This document shows positions 1 to 10,274 of a stretch of 41,225 bases of DNA, in pieces. The notes under the pieces are model-generated. The model did no database searches, was not told where the DNA came from, and saw nothing but the letters and a program-made list of their open reading frames with translations. Each line of letters opens with the position of its first letter. Position 1 is the first letter of the stretch. The stretch is taken from positions 1-41,225 of the forward strand of contig JACZJQ010000085.1 of NCBI GenBank assembly GCA_014860455.1. Reading direction: 5' to 3'. The translations under genes were made by a program, and so were the position numbers. The stretch comes from Bryobacteraceae bacterium (GTDB lineage: Bacteria > Acidobacteriota > Terriglobia > Bryobacterales > Bryobacteraceae).

Positions 1-903
<903 letters not shown>

Positions 904-946
904 TCTATCGCTCCCCTCATTGCTCCCTTCCTCAGGGTTCCGGTTC

Positions 947-1351
947 TCAGAAGTCGCCTTCGGACTCCGGCTCCCAGTCCGGCAGAATCCCGGATAGGAT
1001 GCCGCTCAGCTTCTCAGGCAGGAATGGCTTTTTCAGGTAACCCCTTGCACCCAGGCCCATCAGGGAATCGACGCGCTGATCGGTTGAATCGGTGGAGACG
1101 ACCACCACCGGGATACGGCTGAGTTCGGGATCCGACCGCAGCGCCCGCAGCAGGCCCTCGCCATCGAGCACCGGCATGTTGATGTCGGTCAGGATCAGGT
1201 CGACCTCGATTGCGGACAGCTTCTCGAGCGCTTCAGCGCCGTTGGATGCCTCGGCGCAATGTTCGATCCCGAACCCGGCGATCTCCAGCGTGCGCCGTAC
1301 GAAGGACCGCATCACCGGCGAATCGTCGACGATCATGAGACGTTTTGTCAT
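947..1351 (-). CDS. cheY: CheY-like single-domain response regulator
   Basis: A 134-residue stand-alone receiver domain. The start MTKRLMIVDDSPVMRSF supplies the acidic pair Asp9/Asp10. The phospho-acceptor is Asp56 in LTDINMPVLDG. The conserved Thr/Ser is in VVVSTDS and the invariant Lys is in GYLKKPF (Lys108). There is no output domain. The ATG at 1351 overlaps the cheD stop in an ATGA, giving translational coupling. In the scheme known for this family, CheA phosphorylates it and it then acts on the motor or another output. The acidic C-terminal tail (EPESEGDF) is unusual but short. The frame is also open upstream through cheD, but that extension is out of frame with cheD and not coding. 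Confidence 0.92.
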   Translation of the reverse strand: MTKRLMIVDDSPVMRSFVRRTLEIAGFGIEHCAEASNGAEALEKLSAIEVDLILTDINMPVLDGEGLLRALRSDPELSRIPVVVVSTDSTDQRVDSLMGLGARGYLKKPFLPEKLSGILSGILPDWEPESEGDF

Positions 1352-1941
1352 GGCCTGCCTCCCGTGGCGCACTCGGCGCGCGCCGACAGTTCCTTTTCTC
1401 CCTCTCTCGGGCCGCGGATGAAGAACCTGCCCGTGCCCACCTCGAGCCGCACCGTGCGCGAGTTCGATCCACCCACGTCCTCGCCATGCACCATCACTCC
1501 GGCTTTCCACAAGATCTTGCGCAGTGCCGCGTAGTTGCGCTTGCCGATGTTGAACACTCCTTCGTCGTTGACCACGGCCGCCCCGCCGGCGAGCCGCACC
1601 AGCAGACGGCGCTTTTCGGCGCCCTGCTGGTAGGCTGCCCGGAACAGCATCGGCGTGCCGGTGTCGGCGTAGCGGTAAGGATTCTCGCGGCCGCCCGTGA
1701 CCCGGTCGACTGATGAATCGGGAAGCATGAAATGCAGCAGCCCGCCGACCTTCGCCACCGGATCCCAGATGGCCACGGCAATGCACGAGCCGAGAGCGTA
1801 GGTGATGATGTCGGCGTGGGGGTCGGCGCTCACCCGGCAGTCGCCCACGCCAACTATGAGCGGCTTTTGGCCCGCCGGACGCGAGGCCGCGGCCTCAGGC
1901 AGGCTTTCTGTAGACGGCCGGCATGACGTATTCCAGCTCAT
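1348..1941 (-). CDS. cheD: CheD, chemoreceptor glutamine deamidase
   Basis: CheD deamidates glutamines on chemoreceptors and can be sequestered by CheC/CheX. The protein has Thr47, Cys53 (in ALGSCIAVAIWD) and His70 (in GLLHFMLPDS). The spacings of 6 and 17 match the Thr-Cys-His catalytic set known from Thermotoga CheD. The conserved NIGKRNY and GGSNSRTVRLEVGTG blocks follow. The ATG at 1941 overlaps cheR by 47 bases and gives about 25 extra N-terminal residues. A later start, for example GTG at VGVGDC, would leave a gap instead, so the start is uncertain. The 3' end overlaps cheY by 4 bases. cheD, cheX and cheB together imply a full adaptation module. Confidence 0.93.
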   Translation of the reverse strand: MSWNTSCRPSTESLPEAAASRPAGQKPLIVGVGDCRVSADPHADIITYALGSCIAVAIWDPVAKVGGLLHFMLPDSSVDRVTGGRENPYRYADTGTPMLFRAAYQQGAEKRRLLVRLAGGAAVVNDEGVFNIGKRNYAALRKILWKAGVMVHGEDVGGSNSRTVRLEVGTGRFFIRGPREGEKELSARAECATGGRP

Positions 1942-2779
1942 TCCTTACCCCCATTAGGCCCTCTGAGTGGCCGATCAGCAGCCAGCCTCCGGGCTCGAGT
2001 TGCGCCGCGAATTTGCGCACCAGCCTCTCCTGCGTATGCTTGTCGAAGTAGATCATCACGTTGCGGCAGAAGATGACCCGGAAAGTGCCGGCATTCTCGA
2101 ACGGTTCCATGAGGTTTAGCCGGCTGAACTCCACCTTTGAGGCCAGGTCCGGACGAATCCTGAAACTGCCGCTCAGCTCGCCTACTCCCTTTTGCAGGAA
2201 TCTCCTGCGCCAGTCCGCGGGCAGGTCGGCGAGTTTGTCCAGGGTGTAGACGCCGGCGCGCGCCTTGGCCAATGCCTTGTTCGAAATGTCGGTTGCCAGC
2301 AAACGCAGTTTGCCCAGATTCTGCTCGCCCATGACGTCGGCTGCGTGCATGAGGATCGTGTAGGGTTCCTCGCCGGTCGAGCAGCCGGCGCTCCAGACGC
2401 CGGTCCGTCCGTGCGACGACGCAATGAGCGGCAGAATTTTGGTTCTCAGCAGCTCGAAATGTTGCGGCTCGCGCTGGAAGCTTGTGTAGTTGGTCGCAAG
2501 GGCGTCGATCAACGACGTCAGTTCGCCGCCCGTACGGTCGCTTCTGAGCACCTCCAGATACTCGCCGATGGTGCCGAGCCCGAGCGCGGCCAGGCGCTTG
2601 GAGAGCCGGGCCGTCACCAGGGCCTCCTTGCCCTGCTTCAGATCCAGGCCGAAGGTCTTGTGGGCCAGGTCCCGGATCTCGGCGAACTCGTGCTGGCTGA
2701 CACGCCGCGCCGGCTGAGTATCAGCCGCCGGCGGAGCAGGTGTCCACGTGACGCCGGACTGGCTTGCCGGTCCGCTCAT
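1895..2779 (-). CDS. cheR: CheR, chemoreceptor glutamate methyltransferase
   Basis: A 294-residue S-adenosylmethionine-dependent methyltransferase. An N-terminal helical domain (about 28-90) leads into ATNYTSFQREPQHF, the CheR substrate and SAM loop. Most family members have TxFFR here, so the first Phe is replaced by Ser. The SAM motif is SAGCSTGEEPYTI (129-142). Asp in LATDISNKAL contacts the ribose, and CRNVMIYFD is the C-terminal signature. The first 27 residues are a Pro/Ala-rich tail. It methylates receptor glutamates and opposes CheB. The start overlaps the cheA stop (ATGA at 2776-2779). There are no TPR repeats, so this is the classical stand-alone form. Confidence 0.95.
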   Translation of the reverse strand: MSGPASQSGVTWTPAPPAADTQPARRVSQHEFAEIRDLAHKTFGLDLKQGKEALVTARLSKRLAALGLGTIGEYLEVLRSDRTGGELTSLIDALATNYTSFQREPQHFELLRTKILPLIASSHGRTGVWSAGCSTGEEPYTILMHAADVMGEQNLGKLRLLATDISNKALAKARAGVYTLDKLADLPADWRRRFLQKGVGELSGSFRIRPDLASKVEFSRLNLMEPFENAGTFRVIFCRNVMIYFDKHTQERLVRKFAAQLEPGGWLLIGHSEGLMGVRNELEYVMPAVYRKPA

Positions 2780-4581
2780 GCCGCCCTCGCCGGGCCGACC
2801 GCCAGCAGCATCCCGACGTCGAGAATCAGTCCCACCCGGCCGTCTCCGAGGATGGCCCCGCCCGAGATGCCCCTGACGCGGCTGAAAGCCGGGCCCAGGC
2901 TCTTGATTACGACCTCCTGTTTGCCGACCATTTCGTCGACCAGCAGGCAGAAGTCGCGGCCCTCGCTCTCGCCGACGATCATGAGCCCATCGGTGAGAGC
3001 GCCGCTGCGCTCCTCGAGGCCGAGCTTCCGGGTGAGCCTAGACACCGGAATCAGGCGCTCGCGCACCAGCGCCATCTCACCCCTGCCTTCGACCGTGAAG
3101 ATGGCGTCCGGCGAAGGTTTGATCATCTCCCGCACGGCGAAGATCGGGACAATGTAGCGCTCGCCCGCGGCCGTCACCACTAGCCCCTCGATGATGGCGA
3201 GCGTCAGCGGCAGCTTGAGCAGGAACGTGCTGCCCTGTCCGGCGCGGCTGGAAATATCGATCCTGCCGCGGAGTTTTTCCACCTGCTTGCGCACGACATC
3301 CATGCCGACGCCACGGCCTGAAACGTCTGTGACGCGCTCGGCCGTCGAAAAGCCCGGCTGAAAGATGAGATGGTAGATTTCGTGGTCGCTCAGCGGTGTT
3401 CCCGGAGCCACCAGGCCCCTGGCAACGGCCTTGTCGAGAATCCGCTTGCGGTCCAGGCCGCGGCCGTCGTCCGAGACTTCGACGACGATCTGTCCGGCCT
3501 GGTGCGAGGCTCTTAGAAACAGCCTGCCGGTTTCGCTCTTGCCCGCCGCCTTGCGCTCGGCCGGAAGTTCCAGACCGTGATCCATCGAATTGCGGATCAT
3601 ATGAACCAGCGGGTCGCCGAGCTGCTCCACCAGCGTGCGGTCCAGTTCGACATCCTCGCCCGACATCTCGAGATCGGCCTGCTTGCCCGACTTCCTCGCC
3701 AGATCCCGCACCAACCGGTTCATCCGGCGAAACAGCTGTCCGATCGGCACCATACGCATGGCCATGGCGGTTTTCTGCACCTCGGCGGTGACGCGGCCGA
3801 GTTGCGAGACGTCGCGCTGCAGCCGCGGCGTGCGCGCGGCGGCGAGGTCCGGGTTGTGTTCGAGCATCGACTGGGCGATGACAAGTTCTCCGACCATGTC
3901 GACCAGGTACTCGAGCTTCGCCGTCGCGACTTTGACCGCGGAGGCTTCGGTGTGGGCCGCCGGGGCATCAGCGCGAGGCCCCGGCGGCGCGGGGCTGGAA
4001 GCCTCGCCAAGGGAGCCGGCCTCAAGCGGGGCCTGTTCGCCAGCCGGCGGCTGATCGGCTTCTGCGCCAGGCGCGGCCGCCAGCATCGCCCGGCGGACCT
4101 CGCCCACCAGCGCCTCGTGGGCCGGCGGCGGACCTGACGCCGGGTTTTCCACATATCTGAGCCAGGACGAGATGTAGTCGCCGGCGTGCAGCACCGCGTC
4201 TACCCGCGCCGGGTTCAGCGTGAGCTCCGAGGTCCGTACCCTGTCAAGCAGGGTCTCCACCTCGTGCGCCACCTCCTGGATTACGGCGAAGTCGAGGAAC
4301 CCGGCCAGCCCCTTGATCGTGTGGAAGCTGCGGAAGACGCCGTGGACCGATTCCTCTGCAGCGCCGCCGTTGTCGATCTCGATCATCAGGCCTTCAATGC
4401 TTGAGAGGTGTTCGCGCGCCTCCATCAGGAACTCCTGCACGAGTTCCGGGTCCATCGCCAGCGGGTTCATCACCGGCTGAGGCGGTTCGGCGCCGGCCAC
4501 GCCGCGCGAGAGATCCGCCAGGGTCTCGGGCACTCCGGGGCTCGCCGTATCCTGGACTTCTGTCTTCTGGTCTTGACGCAT
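2776..4581 (-). CDS. cheA: CheA, chemotaxis sensor histidine kinase (no P2 domain)
   Basis: 601 residues. The P1 Hpt domain has phospho-accepting His87 in FRSFHTIKGLAGF. A Pro/Ala/Glu-rich linker (about 150-215) follows where P2, the CheY/CheB docking domain, normally lies. Then come the P3 dimerisation helices (about 215-290) and the P4 ATPase with N box HMIRNSMDHG (327-336), G1 DDGRGLD (371-377), F box FQPGFST (407-413) and G2 GRGVGMD (422-428). The C-terminal P5 CheW-like domain is at about 465-595. The ATG at 4581 has AAGGAAA upstream. It autophosphorylates under receptor and CheW control and passes phosphate to the CheY and CheB encoded downstream. Absence of P2 is read from sequence; docking may rely on P1 or P4. 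Confidence 0.96.
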   Translation of the reverse strand: MRQDQKTEVQDTASPGVPETLADLSRGVAGAEPPQPVMNPLAMDPELVQEFLMEAREHLSSIEGLMIEIDNGGAAEESVHGVFRSFHTIKGLAGFLDFAVIQEVAHEVETLLDRVRTSELTLNPARVDAVLHAGDYISSWLRYVENPASGPPPAHEALVGEVRRAMLAAAPGAEADQPPAGEQAPLEAGSLGEASSPAPPGPRADAPAAHTEASAVKVATAKLEYLVDMVGELVIAQSMLEHNPDLAAARTPRLQRDVSQLGRVTAEVQKTAMAMRMVPIGQLFRRMNRLVRDLARKSGKQADLEMSGEDVELDRTLVEQLGDPLVHMIRNSMDHGLELPAERKAAGKSETGRLFLRASHQAGQIVVEVSDDGRGLDRKRILDKAVARGLVAPGTPLSDHEIYHLIFQPGFSTAERVTDVSGRGVGMDVVRKQVEKLRGRIDISSRAGQGSTFLLKLPLTLAIIEGLVVTAAGERYIVPIFAVREMIKPSPDAIFTVEGRGEMALVRERLIPVSRLTRKLGLEERSGALTDGLMIVGESEGRDFCLLVDEMVGKQEVVIKSLGPAFSRVRGISGGAILGDGRVGLILDVGMLLAVGPARAA

Positions 4582-4644
4582 CGTGTTTCCTTAATCTGCT
4601 GAGCGGGTATCTGGCCGATCCTGCGGGCCCTGCGCCTGCCAGAG

Positions 4645-4669
4645 CGTACGGCGGACCGTCCGCCGTACG
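4645..4669. repeat. Perfect 11-bp hairpin between mcp and cheA
   Basis: CGTACGGCGGA (4645-4655), a 3-base loop CCG, and its exact reverse complement at 4659-4669. It lies in the only sizeable gap (4582-4708) of the che operon. Neither strand has a T-run after the stem, so it is not a standard intrinsic terminator. A processing or mRNA-stability hairpin that sets receptor against kinase expression is plausible. An operator is the alternative. Confidence 0.7.
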
Positions 4670-4708
4670 GATTGGAGGCTTGGCTTGTCGCGGCTCGGGT
4701 CGGTGAGC

Positions 4709-6304
4709 TTAGAAATCCTGGAAATCCTCCATTGGGATCGCCGCCGAGCTGGCTGCGGACGGCTGAGCGGCCTTGCGCGCGGACGGCGCCGTCCTGGCCG
4801 ATACGGTCGCTCTGGCCAGCGGGGCTCGCGCCGTTGTTCGCGGCGCAGCGGCGACCGAAGCCGTATCGCTGGCGCCGACGAGCTGCCGCAACCTTCCGAC
4901 CGCATCGTTCAGCCGCGAGGCCTGCGAGCTCATCATCTCGCCTGCCGATGCGCTCTGCTCGGCGCTGGCGGCGGTGGACTGGGTGACGCTCTGCATCTGG
5001 GTGACCGAACGCGAGATCTGGTCGATACCCCGCGCCTGTTCCTGGCTGCCCACATGAACCTCGTTTGCCAGCACGCTGATGCGCGCCGCATTGCCGACCA
5101 CTTTCGAAACCCACTCGGCCACGTCATCGAGCTTCGATTTGCCCTCGTTCGAGCGCACGATCGACTCCTCTATCAGCTCGGAGGTGTCCTTGGCCGCCTG
5201 GGCCGAGCGCTGCGCCAGGTTGCGGACCTCGTCGGCCACCACGGCGAAGCCCATGCCCGCCTCTCCGGCCCGAGCCGCTTCGACGGCCGCGTTGAGCGCC
5301 AGGATGTTGGTCTGGAACGCGATCTCGTCGATCACCTTGATGATCCGACCGATCTTTTCGCTAGAGGAATTGATCTCGCGCATCGACGAGATCATCTCGT
5401 CCACCTTGGTATTGGTTTCCTTCAGCATGCGGTCGACGGTCTCCACCTCGGACGCCGCCGTGCGGGCGTTCTCGGCGTTTTTCTGCGTCATCGAGTTGAT
5501 CTCCTCAGTCGAAGCCGAAGTCTCCTCAAGAGACGCCGCCTGCTCGCTGGATCCCTGCGCCATCGACTGGCTGGCCGAGGACACCTGGCTTGCCGCCGAG
5601 GCGACCTGTGAGGCGCCCTCGGCGATTTCTGACGTGATCAGCCGCAACTGGCGGTTGCTGCCGCGCACAGTGTGGAAGCTGAACGCCGCCGCGCCAACGG
5701 CCAGCACGCACAGAATGATGGCGATCCACTGTGCGCCGCCGGCCCGGGTCTGCGCCGTATCGACCGAACGCTTCATTTCGTCCCTCTGGGCTTCGACGGC
5801 CCGGCGGGCCTGGTTCGAGACGCGCTCAGCCAGGGGCTGGAAGTCAGCCGCTTGAAGCCTCGTGGCTTCGTCGAATCGCTGGCCCTCAAGCGCCGCAATC
5901 AGCATCGGTGTCAGCCGGGCCCATTCAGCCACCGAATTGGCGACCTCGGCCTGCATCGACGCTACCTCGGCGCTTGATCCCATCGTCTCCAGCCGGTCGA
6001 GGTTGGCTCTGCCGCGCTCCAACTCCTGCTGCATGATGTTTCTGGCCGCCGCGATCCCGGCATTGTCCGATGTCAGGCCGCACAGCATCATCGATTTCTG
6101 TGCGGCCGTCATCTTCGCCACCCCGACCTCGACCTCAGCCAGCAACTGGCTCTTCACGGCCTCGATGTCTGATGCCGAAGAGAGCTCGCTCCGCAACGAC
6201 ACGATCGTGAAGATGCTGAAGCCGCCAACCAGGAAGAGAATCACCGTCAGCGCTGCCTGCGCCATGGTCAGCTTCGCGCCGAAGCTCATTGTCTGTCGTT
6301 CCAT
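4709..6304 (-). CDS. Methyl-accepting chemotaxis protein
   Basis: 531 residues. TM1 is at about 17-37. A periplasmic helical region of about 155 residues follows, resembling a four-helix-bundle sensor. TM2 is at about 192-212, then a long coiled coil. The conserved hairpin tip [20 protein letters not shown] (about 326-345) continues into [18 protein letters not shown]. Only about 15 residues separate TM2 from the signalling coil, so no complete HAMP domain is visible. An Ala/Arg/Thr-rich tail ends in PMEDFQDF, which is not a classical CheR/CheB-tethering pentapeptide. The ATG at 6304 has AGGAGC eight bases upstream. It is the only receptor in the operon; the ligand is unknown. Confidence 0.95.
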   Translation of the reverse strand: MERQTMSFGAKLTMAQAALTVILFLVGGFSIFTIVSLRSELSSASDIEAVKSQLLAEVEVGVAKMTAAQKSMMLCGLTSDNAGIAAARNIMQQELERGRANLDRLETMGSSAEVASMQAEVANSVAEWARLTPMLIAALEGQRFDEATRLQAADFQPLAERVSNQARRAVEAQRDEMKRSVDTAQTRAGGAQWIAIILCVLAVGAAAFSFHTVRGSNRQLRLITSEIAEGASQVASAASQVSSASQSMAQGSSEQAASLEETSASTEEINSMTQKNAENARTAASEVETVDRMLKETNTKVDEMISSMREINSSSEKIGRIIKVIDEIAFQTNILALNAAVEAARAGEAGMGFAVVADEVRNLAQRSAQAAKDTSELIEESIVRSNEGKSKLDDVAEWVSKVVGNAARISVLANEVHVGSQEQARGIDQISRSVTQMQSVTQSTAASAEQSASAGEMMSSQASRLNDAVGRLRQLVGASDTASVAAAPRTTARAPLARATVSARTAPSARKAAQPSAASSAAIPMEDFQDF

Positions 6305-6344
6305 TTCTGTTTGCTCCTCTGCCAGCCGTCAAACTGTGGGCCGC

Positions 6345-6869
6345 CTAGCCGGCGTCCACGACGCCGAGCGGCAGATCTTCCAGCCGCCTGATCTCCTGGG
6401 CCGACAGCACCCGGTCGATGTCGAGCAGGATCTTCACCTTGCCCTTCACCTTGGCCATGCCGAGGATGTAGTCCACCCGCAGATCGTCCCCAAATTCAGG
6501 GGTGTCCTCGATGTCGGACTCCTGCATGGTCAGCACCTCGCTGACCCCGTCGACGATGACGCCCATCATCAGCGGCTGGCCCTGCTCCTCCACCTGCACG
6601 ACGACGATGCAGGTGCGTTGGGTGTATTCGGCCGATTCCAGCCCGAACTTCAACCGCAGGTCGATGACCGGAATCACCTTGCCCCTGAGGTTGATCACCC
6701 CTTTGACAAAATTGGATGTCTGGGGGACCGATGTGATGTCCTGGATCCCCATGATTTCCCTGATCTTCAGCACTTCCACGCCGAACTCTTCTTTGCCCAG
6801 GTGGAATACGAGATACTTGCCGCCCCGGAGCTTCTCTCCGCTCACGGATTCAATAGTCGCTGCCTGCAC
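6345..6869 (-). CDS. cheW: CheW, receptor-kinase coupling protein
   Basis: 174 residues forming one CheW-like SH3-pair domain. It has YLVFHLGKEEFGVEV, VPQTSNFVKGVINLRG and VIPVIDLRLKFG, which are the standard CheW blocks. CheW links chemoreceptors to the P5 domain of CheA in polar arrays. The start is GTG at 6869, decided by a perfect AGGAGG (6875-6880) with a five-base spacer. It is the first gene of the operon. The 145-base region upstream (6870-7014) must carry the promoter, but I could not pick out convincing -35/-10 boxes. A C-terminal extension (SAQEIRRLEDLPLGVVDAG) is slightly longer than usual. Confidence 0.96.
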   Translation of the reverse strand: MQAATIESVSGEKLRGGKYLVFHLGKEEFGVEVLKIREIMGIQDITSVPQTSNFVKGVINLRGKVIPVIDLRLKFGLESAEYTQRTCIVVVQVEEQGQPLMMGVIVDGVSEVLTMQESDIEDTPEFGDDLRVDYILGMAKVKGKVKILLDIDRVLSAQEIRRLEDLPLGVVDAG

Positions 6870-7005
6870 GCTAGCCTCCTACGTCGTTGCCGCGGATTGC
6901 CTCACGGTGGGGCGTCCGCTAGTGGGCTTATCGGACGGCAGGGCGAGTTGTTTAGCTTCGGTTTTCGGGTATGTGCAGGAATACCGCGGCAGCGGCGGTT
7001 ACGGG

Positions 7006-7030
7006 CGAAACCGGCTATGGCGCGGTTTCG
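7006..7030. terminator. Hairpin across the GNAT stop codon, terminator-like
   Basis: CGAAACCG (7006-7013) and CGGTTTCG (7023-7030) form a perfect 8-bp stem with a 9-base loop that includes the minus-strand TAG stop of the acetyltransferase gene. No T-run follows on the minus strand. Rho-dependent ending or an RNA-stability role is possible. The remaining gap to cheW (6870-7005) shows only a weak 6-bp inverted repeat (6913-6918 with 6932-6937). Confidence 0.35.
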
Positions 7031-7797
7031 GTTGTGGCGAAGATGTAGAACCTTGTCCGGGAGCGGAAACCCATTGAACGGTAGAGCGAGTATGCGCCGG
7101 GCGAGGATTGCAGCACCACGGGCCCTCTGGCGCCCTGTTCAAGAAGCCGTGCCACGGCGTGGCGGACGGCGGCTTCACCGTAGCCCTTCCGCCTGCAATC
7201 GGGCATGGTGGCCACCGAATAGACACCCAGAACCCCGGACGAATCCACCGCCGCCGTGGTGGTCACCGGCCTGCCCGCTTCGTATCCCACCCAAGCCTTC
7301 AGCGGACCGGCCCAGAAATGATCCAGCGAGTACACGGCGTCGGCCATGGCCGGCGGGATGTGGAAGCTGGCGCAAACCAGGCGCGAGAAGTGCCGCCTCG
7401 TCTGCTCGTCTTCCACCTGCCGGAAGGCCAGGTTGGGCAGCCGGCGCCGTGGTTCAACCAACTGCCTGGTGTCCATGCCAGGCGATTCGGCGATCGATTG
7501 TAGCCCCTCCTCTTCAAAGGACTCAAAGAGCCGCCGCAACTCCCGGCGCGGCAGGTCGCTTTCGCAGATCCAGAACGACCAGGGCGTGCCGGCCGACTCG
7601 TAATGCTGCCGCGCCACCCGGATCCGGCGCTTCAATTCGCCCGGGACGTCAGGTACCGCCGCATCAAGCAACGCGATGTTGAAGACCGAGTACGCCACCG
7701 GCGCGGTGATCAACACCACGCCAGACCGCCTCTCCAACTCTCCGTAGCCGGACAGCGCCGCCGTCAGGTTCCTCGCATTTGCATCGGCCAGGTTCAT
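7015..7797 (-). CDS. GNAT-family N-acetyltransferase
   Basis: 260 residues from the ATG at 7797, which overlaps the priA stop as ATGA and is therefore preferred over an upstream in-frame start at 7845 inside priA. The C-terminal half carries the GNAT acetyl-CoA signature: VDSSGVLGVYSVATMPDCRRKGYGEAA splits into a beta4 strand followed by the pyrophosphate loop RRKGYG. A later segment SLYRSMGFRSRTRFYIF is the typical end of the fold. The N-terminal 120 residues are less conserved and may be a second, degenerate GNAT lobe. The substrate cannot be told from sequence. Coupling to priA is probably expression convenience, not a shared pathway. Confidence 0.85.
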   Translation of the reverse strand: MNLADANARNLTAALSGYGELERRSGVVLITAPVAYSVFNIALLDAAVPDVPGELKRRIRVARQHYESAGTPWSFWICESDLPRRELRRLFESFEEEGLQSIAESPGMDTRQLVEPRRRLPNLAFRQVEDEQTRRHFSRLVCASFHIPPAMADAVYSLDHFWAGPLKAWVGYEAGRPVTTTAAVDSSGVLGVYSVATMPDCRRKGYGEAAVRHAVARLLEQGARGPVVLQSSPGAYSLYRSMGFRSRTRFYIFATTETAP

Positions 7798-10214
7798 AGC
7801 AGGCTCAGCGGATCGACATCGATAATCAGTGAGCCGGCGGGCCACTTGTCCTCGGCCGCGCGGCGCAGGACGCCTCGCAGCAACTCGTTCAATTTGGGCC
7901 TTGATGCGGTCTTCACCAGGGTCTGGCGCCGGAACTCGTTCTTCAGCCGGGCCACTGGAGCCTCGGCCGGGCCCAGCACTTTCACATCCTGCCCGGCCTG
8001 GTTGAGCATGCCGGCTGCCAGTTCGCTCATCCGCACCGCTTCATCCTCCTTTTCAGCCTTGACCAATATATTCGCCAGGGCGCTGAACGGGGGGTAGCGC
8101 ATCAGGCGCCGGAACTCGAGCTCCTTTTGGTAGAAGCCGTTGTAGTCTTGCCGCGCGGCCATGCGGATGGCGTAGTGGTCCGGGTTCAGGCTTTGGACGA
8201 CGACGCGGCCGGGCAGGTGATGGCGTCCGGCGCGGCCGGCGACCTGGGTCAACAACTGGAAGGTCCGCTCGGCGGCGCGGAAGTCGGGCAGGCCCAGTCC
8301 TGTGTCGGCCGAGACCACTCCCACCAGGGTAACGTTGGCGATGTCGTGGCCCTTGGCGATCATCTGGGTGCCGACCAGGATATCGAACTGGTGTTCGCGG
8401 AACCCACCCAGGATGCGCTCGTAGCTATCCTTTCCCTGGGCGGTGTCGCGGTCCAGGCGGGCTACCCTGGCGCGCGGGAAGTGGCGGTGCAACTCGTCCT
8501 CCACCTTCTCCGAGCCGCTGCCGAGGAAGTGGATATAGTCGCTGCCGCAGGCCGGGCACTGCTGGGGCACGCGTATCGAGGAGTCGCAGTAATGGCACAG
8601 CAGGCGGTTGTCGCGGCGGTGGAAAGTCAGGCCCACGGCGCAGTTGTCGCAACCGATGCGCTCGCCGCATGATCGGCAGGCCACAGAGGACGAGAATCCG
8701 CGGCGGTTCAACAGCAGCATGCTCTGTTCGCCGCCTTCGAGATTGGAACCCAACTCCTCCACCATCCGGCGGGAGAACAGAGCGTTTTTCCGCGTTTCGA
8801 GAAACTCCTGCCGCATGTCGACGATTTCAACCACCGGCATGGGCCGGCCACCGATTCTGCCCGGCAGTTCAAGCAGCGTGGACTTGCCCCGCGTGACGTT
8901 GTACCTGCTCTCCAGGCTCGGCGTCGCCGAACCGAGCACCACCGCGGCATGCAGAGACCGCGCCCGGACGATGGCCAGGTCGCGGCCATGATAGCGCGGC
9001 GCCTCCTGCTGCTTGTAGCTCTGGTCGTGCTCCTCATCGACGATAATCAGACCCAGATCCGGCACCGGCGCAAAGACCGCCGAGCGCGTGCCGACGCCAA
9101 CCCGCGCCTTGCCCGTGCTCAGCCGCCTCCATTGATTCGCCCGGTCACGGTCGTTGAACGCCGAGTGCAGGATCGCCACCTGATCACCGAAGCGCTGCTG
9201 GAACTGGCCGGCGACCGCCGGGGTCAACCCGATTTCCGGCACCATCAGCAAGGCGCCGCGGCCCAGTTTCAGGGCCTCATCGATGGCGTTCATGTAGACT
9301 TCGGTCTTGCCCGAGCCGGTGACGCCGTGGAGCAGGAAGGTCTGGAACCGCTTCGCTTGAAGAGCGCAGCCAATCGAGTCCACCGCGGCCTGCTGGTCCT
9401 GGCTCAGAGCGTGGGCCGGCCGTGCCCATCCGGCGTCGGATTCCAGGCCGGCCGTCTCCAGATCGATCAGCCCCTGCCGGCCGAGGGCGCGGGCGGCGGC
9501 ACCGGCGCCCTTCACCCGCTTTTCCAACTCAGCGAGGTTATGCGACCCGGGGTGAAGTTCCAGGAAAGCGATCAGCTCCCGCTCCGCCTTTTTCAGCTTC
9601 GCGCCTTCAGGCCGGCCCTTAAACGCGGCCAGCAGGCTGGCCGATGCCGCACGCGCAGGATCACGGGAGACCAGTTCCTGCTCGGCTTCCACCAGGCCCT
9701 TGGTTTCCAGCGTTTTCAGCAGCTTGCGGGCACCCGGGACTTTCGTTTCAAGTGTCGTCTCGGCCAGCGGGCGTTTCTCAACCGCGTGTAGGATCAGGAC
9801 CGCGGGATCCTGACCCAGTTCGCCAAACACCGCCTGGCGAACCATATCGCGGCCGCGCTCAGTCAAACCCCAGACCTTGCCGCGCCGCAGTTCCCCGCCC
9901 AGCGGCGCCATGGTTCTCAGTACCTCGCCCAGCGGCGAGCAATAATACTCGGCGATCCATCGTCCCAGCGCCATCAGTTGTTGGTCGAAGACCGGCTCGG
10001 CGTCGACGAGCTTCAGCGCCGGCCGCGTATCGACGCCCGGATGGGCGTTATGGACCTTGAGCGCCACGCCGGTCAGCGTCCGGCTGCCGAAAGGGACGAT
10101 CACCCGACAACCCGGCTTCACCCGGTGTGCGAGCGTCTCCGGCAAAGCATAGGTAAACGGCCGGTCCAGTGGCACCGGAAGGCTGACATCGACAAAAGAA
10201 AAGTTGGTCTCCAT
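7794..10214 (-). CDS. priA: PriA, primosomal replication-restart helicase
   Basis: About 806 residues. The N-terminal DNA-binding region begins VDVSLPVPLDRPFTYALP. The SF2 helicase core has Walker A HGVTGSGKTEVY, Walker B IIVDEEHDQSYKQQ, motif LGSATPSLES and, near the end, VAGRAGRHHLPG. The intervening zinc domain has eight cysteines in CRSCGERIGCDNC and CHYCDSSIRVPQQCPAC. PriA recognises stalled forks and reloads DnaB. The ATG at 10214 is chosen over a GTG two codons upstream (10220). Neither has a clear ribosome site. All essential motifs appear intact. It is divergent from the small secreted-protein gene at 10275, leaving about 60 bases for both promoters. Confidence 0.96.
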   Translation of the reverse strand: METNFSFVDVSLPVPLDRPFTYALPETLAHRVKPGCRVIVPFGSRTLTGVALKVHNAHPGVDTRPALKLVDAEPVFDQQLMALGRWIAEYYCSPLGEVLRTMAPLGGELRRGKVWGLTERGRDMVRQAVFGELGQDPAVLILHAVEKRPLAETTLETKVPGARKLLKTLETKGLVEAEQELVSRDPARAASASLLAAFKGRPEGAKLKKAERELIAFLELHPGSHNLAELEKRVKGAGAAARALGRQGLIDLETAGLESDAGWARPAHALSQDQQAAVDSIGCALQAKRFQTFLLHGVTGSGKTEVYMNAIDEALKLGRGALLMVPEIGLTPAVAGQFQQRFGDQVAILHSAFNDRDRANQWRRLSTGKARVGVGTRSAVFAPVPDLGLIIVDEEHDQSYKQQEAPRYHGRDLAIVRARSLHAAVVLGSATPSLESRYNVTRGKSTLLELPGRIGGRPMPVVEIVDMRQEFLETRKNALFSRRMVEELGSNLEGGEQSMLLLNRRGFSSSVACRSCGERIGCDNCAVGLTFHRRDNRLLCHYCDSSIRVPQQCPACGSDYIHFLGSGSEKVEDELHRHFPRARVARLDRDTAQGKDSYERILGGFREHQFDILVGTQMIAKGHDIANVTLVGVVSADTGLGLPDFRAAERTFQLLTQVAGRAGRHHLPGRVVVQSLNPDHYAIRMAARQDYNGFYQKELEFRRLMRYPPFSALANILVKAEKEDEAVRMSELAAGMLNQAGQDVKVLGPAEAPVARLKNEFRRQTLVKTASRPKLNELLRGVLRRAAEDKWPAGSLIIDVDPLSLL

Positions 10215-10274
10215 CCCCACGGGGCGTAACCTTCATGATTTGGCGGCGTTCTTCAATCTAGCAGGAGTTCACGA

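Noticed and set aside
5862-7682. Long plus-strand open frame (606 codons) across mcp, cheW and the acetyltransferase gene
   Set aside because: It is antisense to three well-recognised genes, is rich in Arg/Pro/Ala from high GC, and matches no family.
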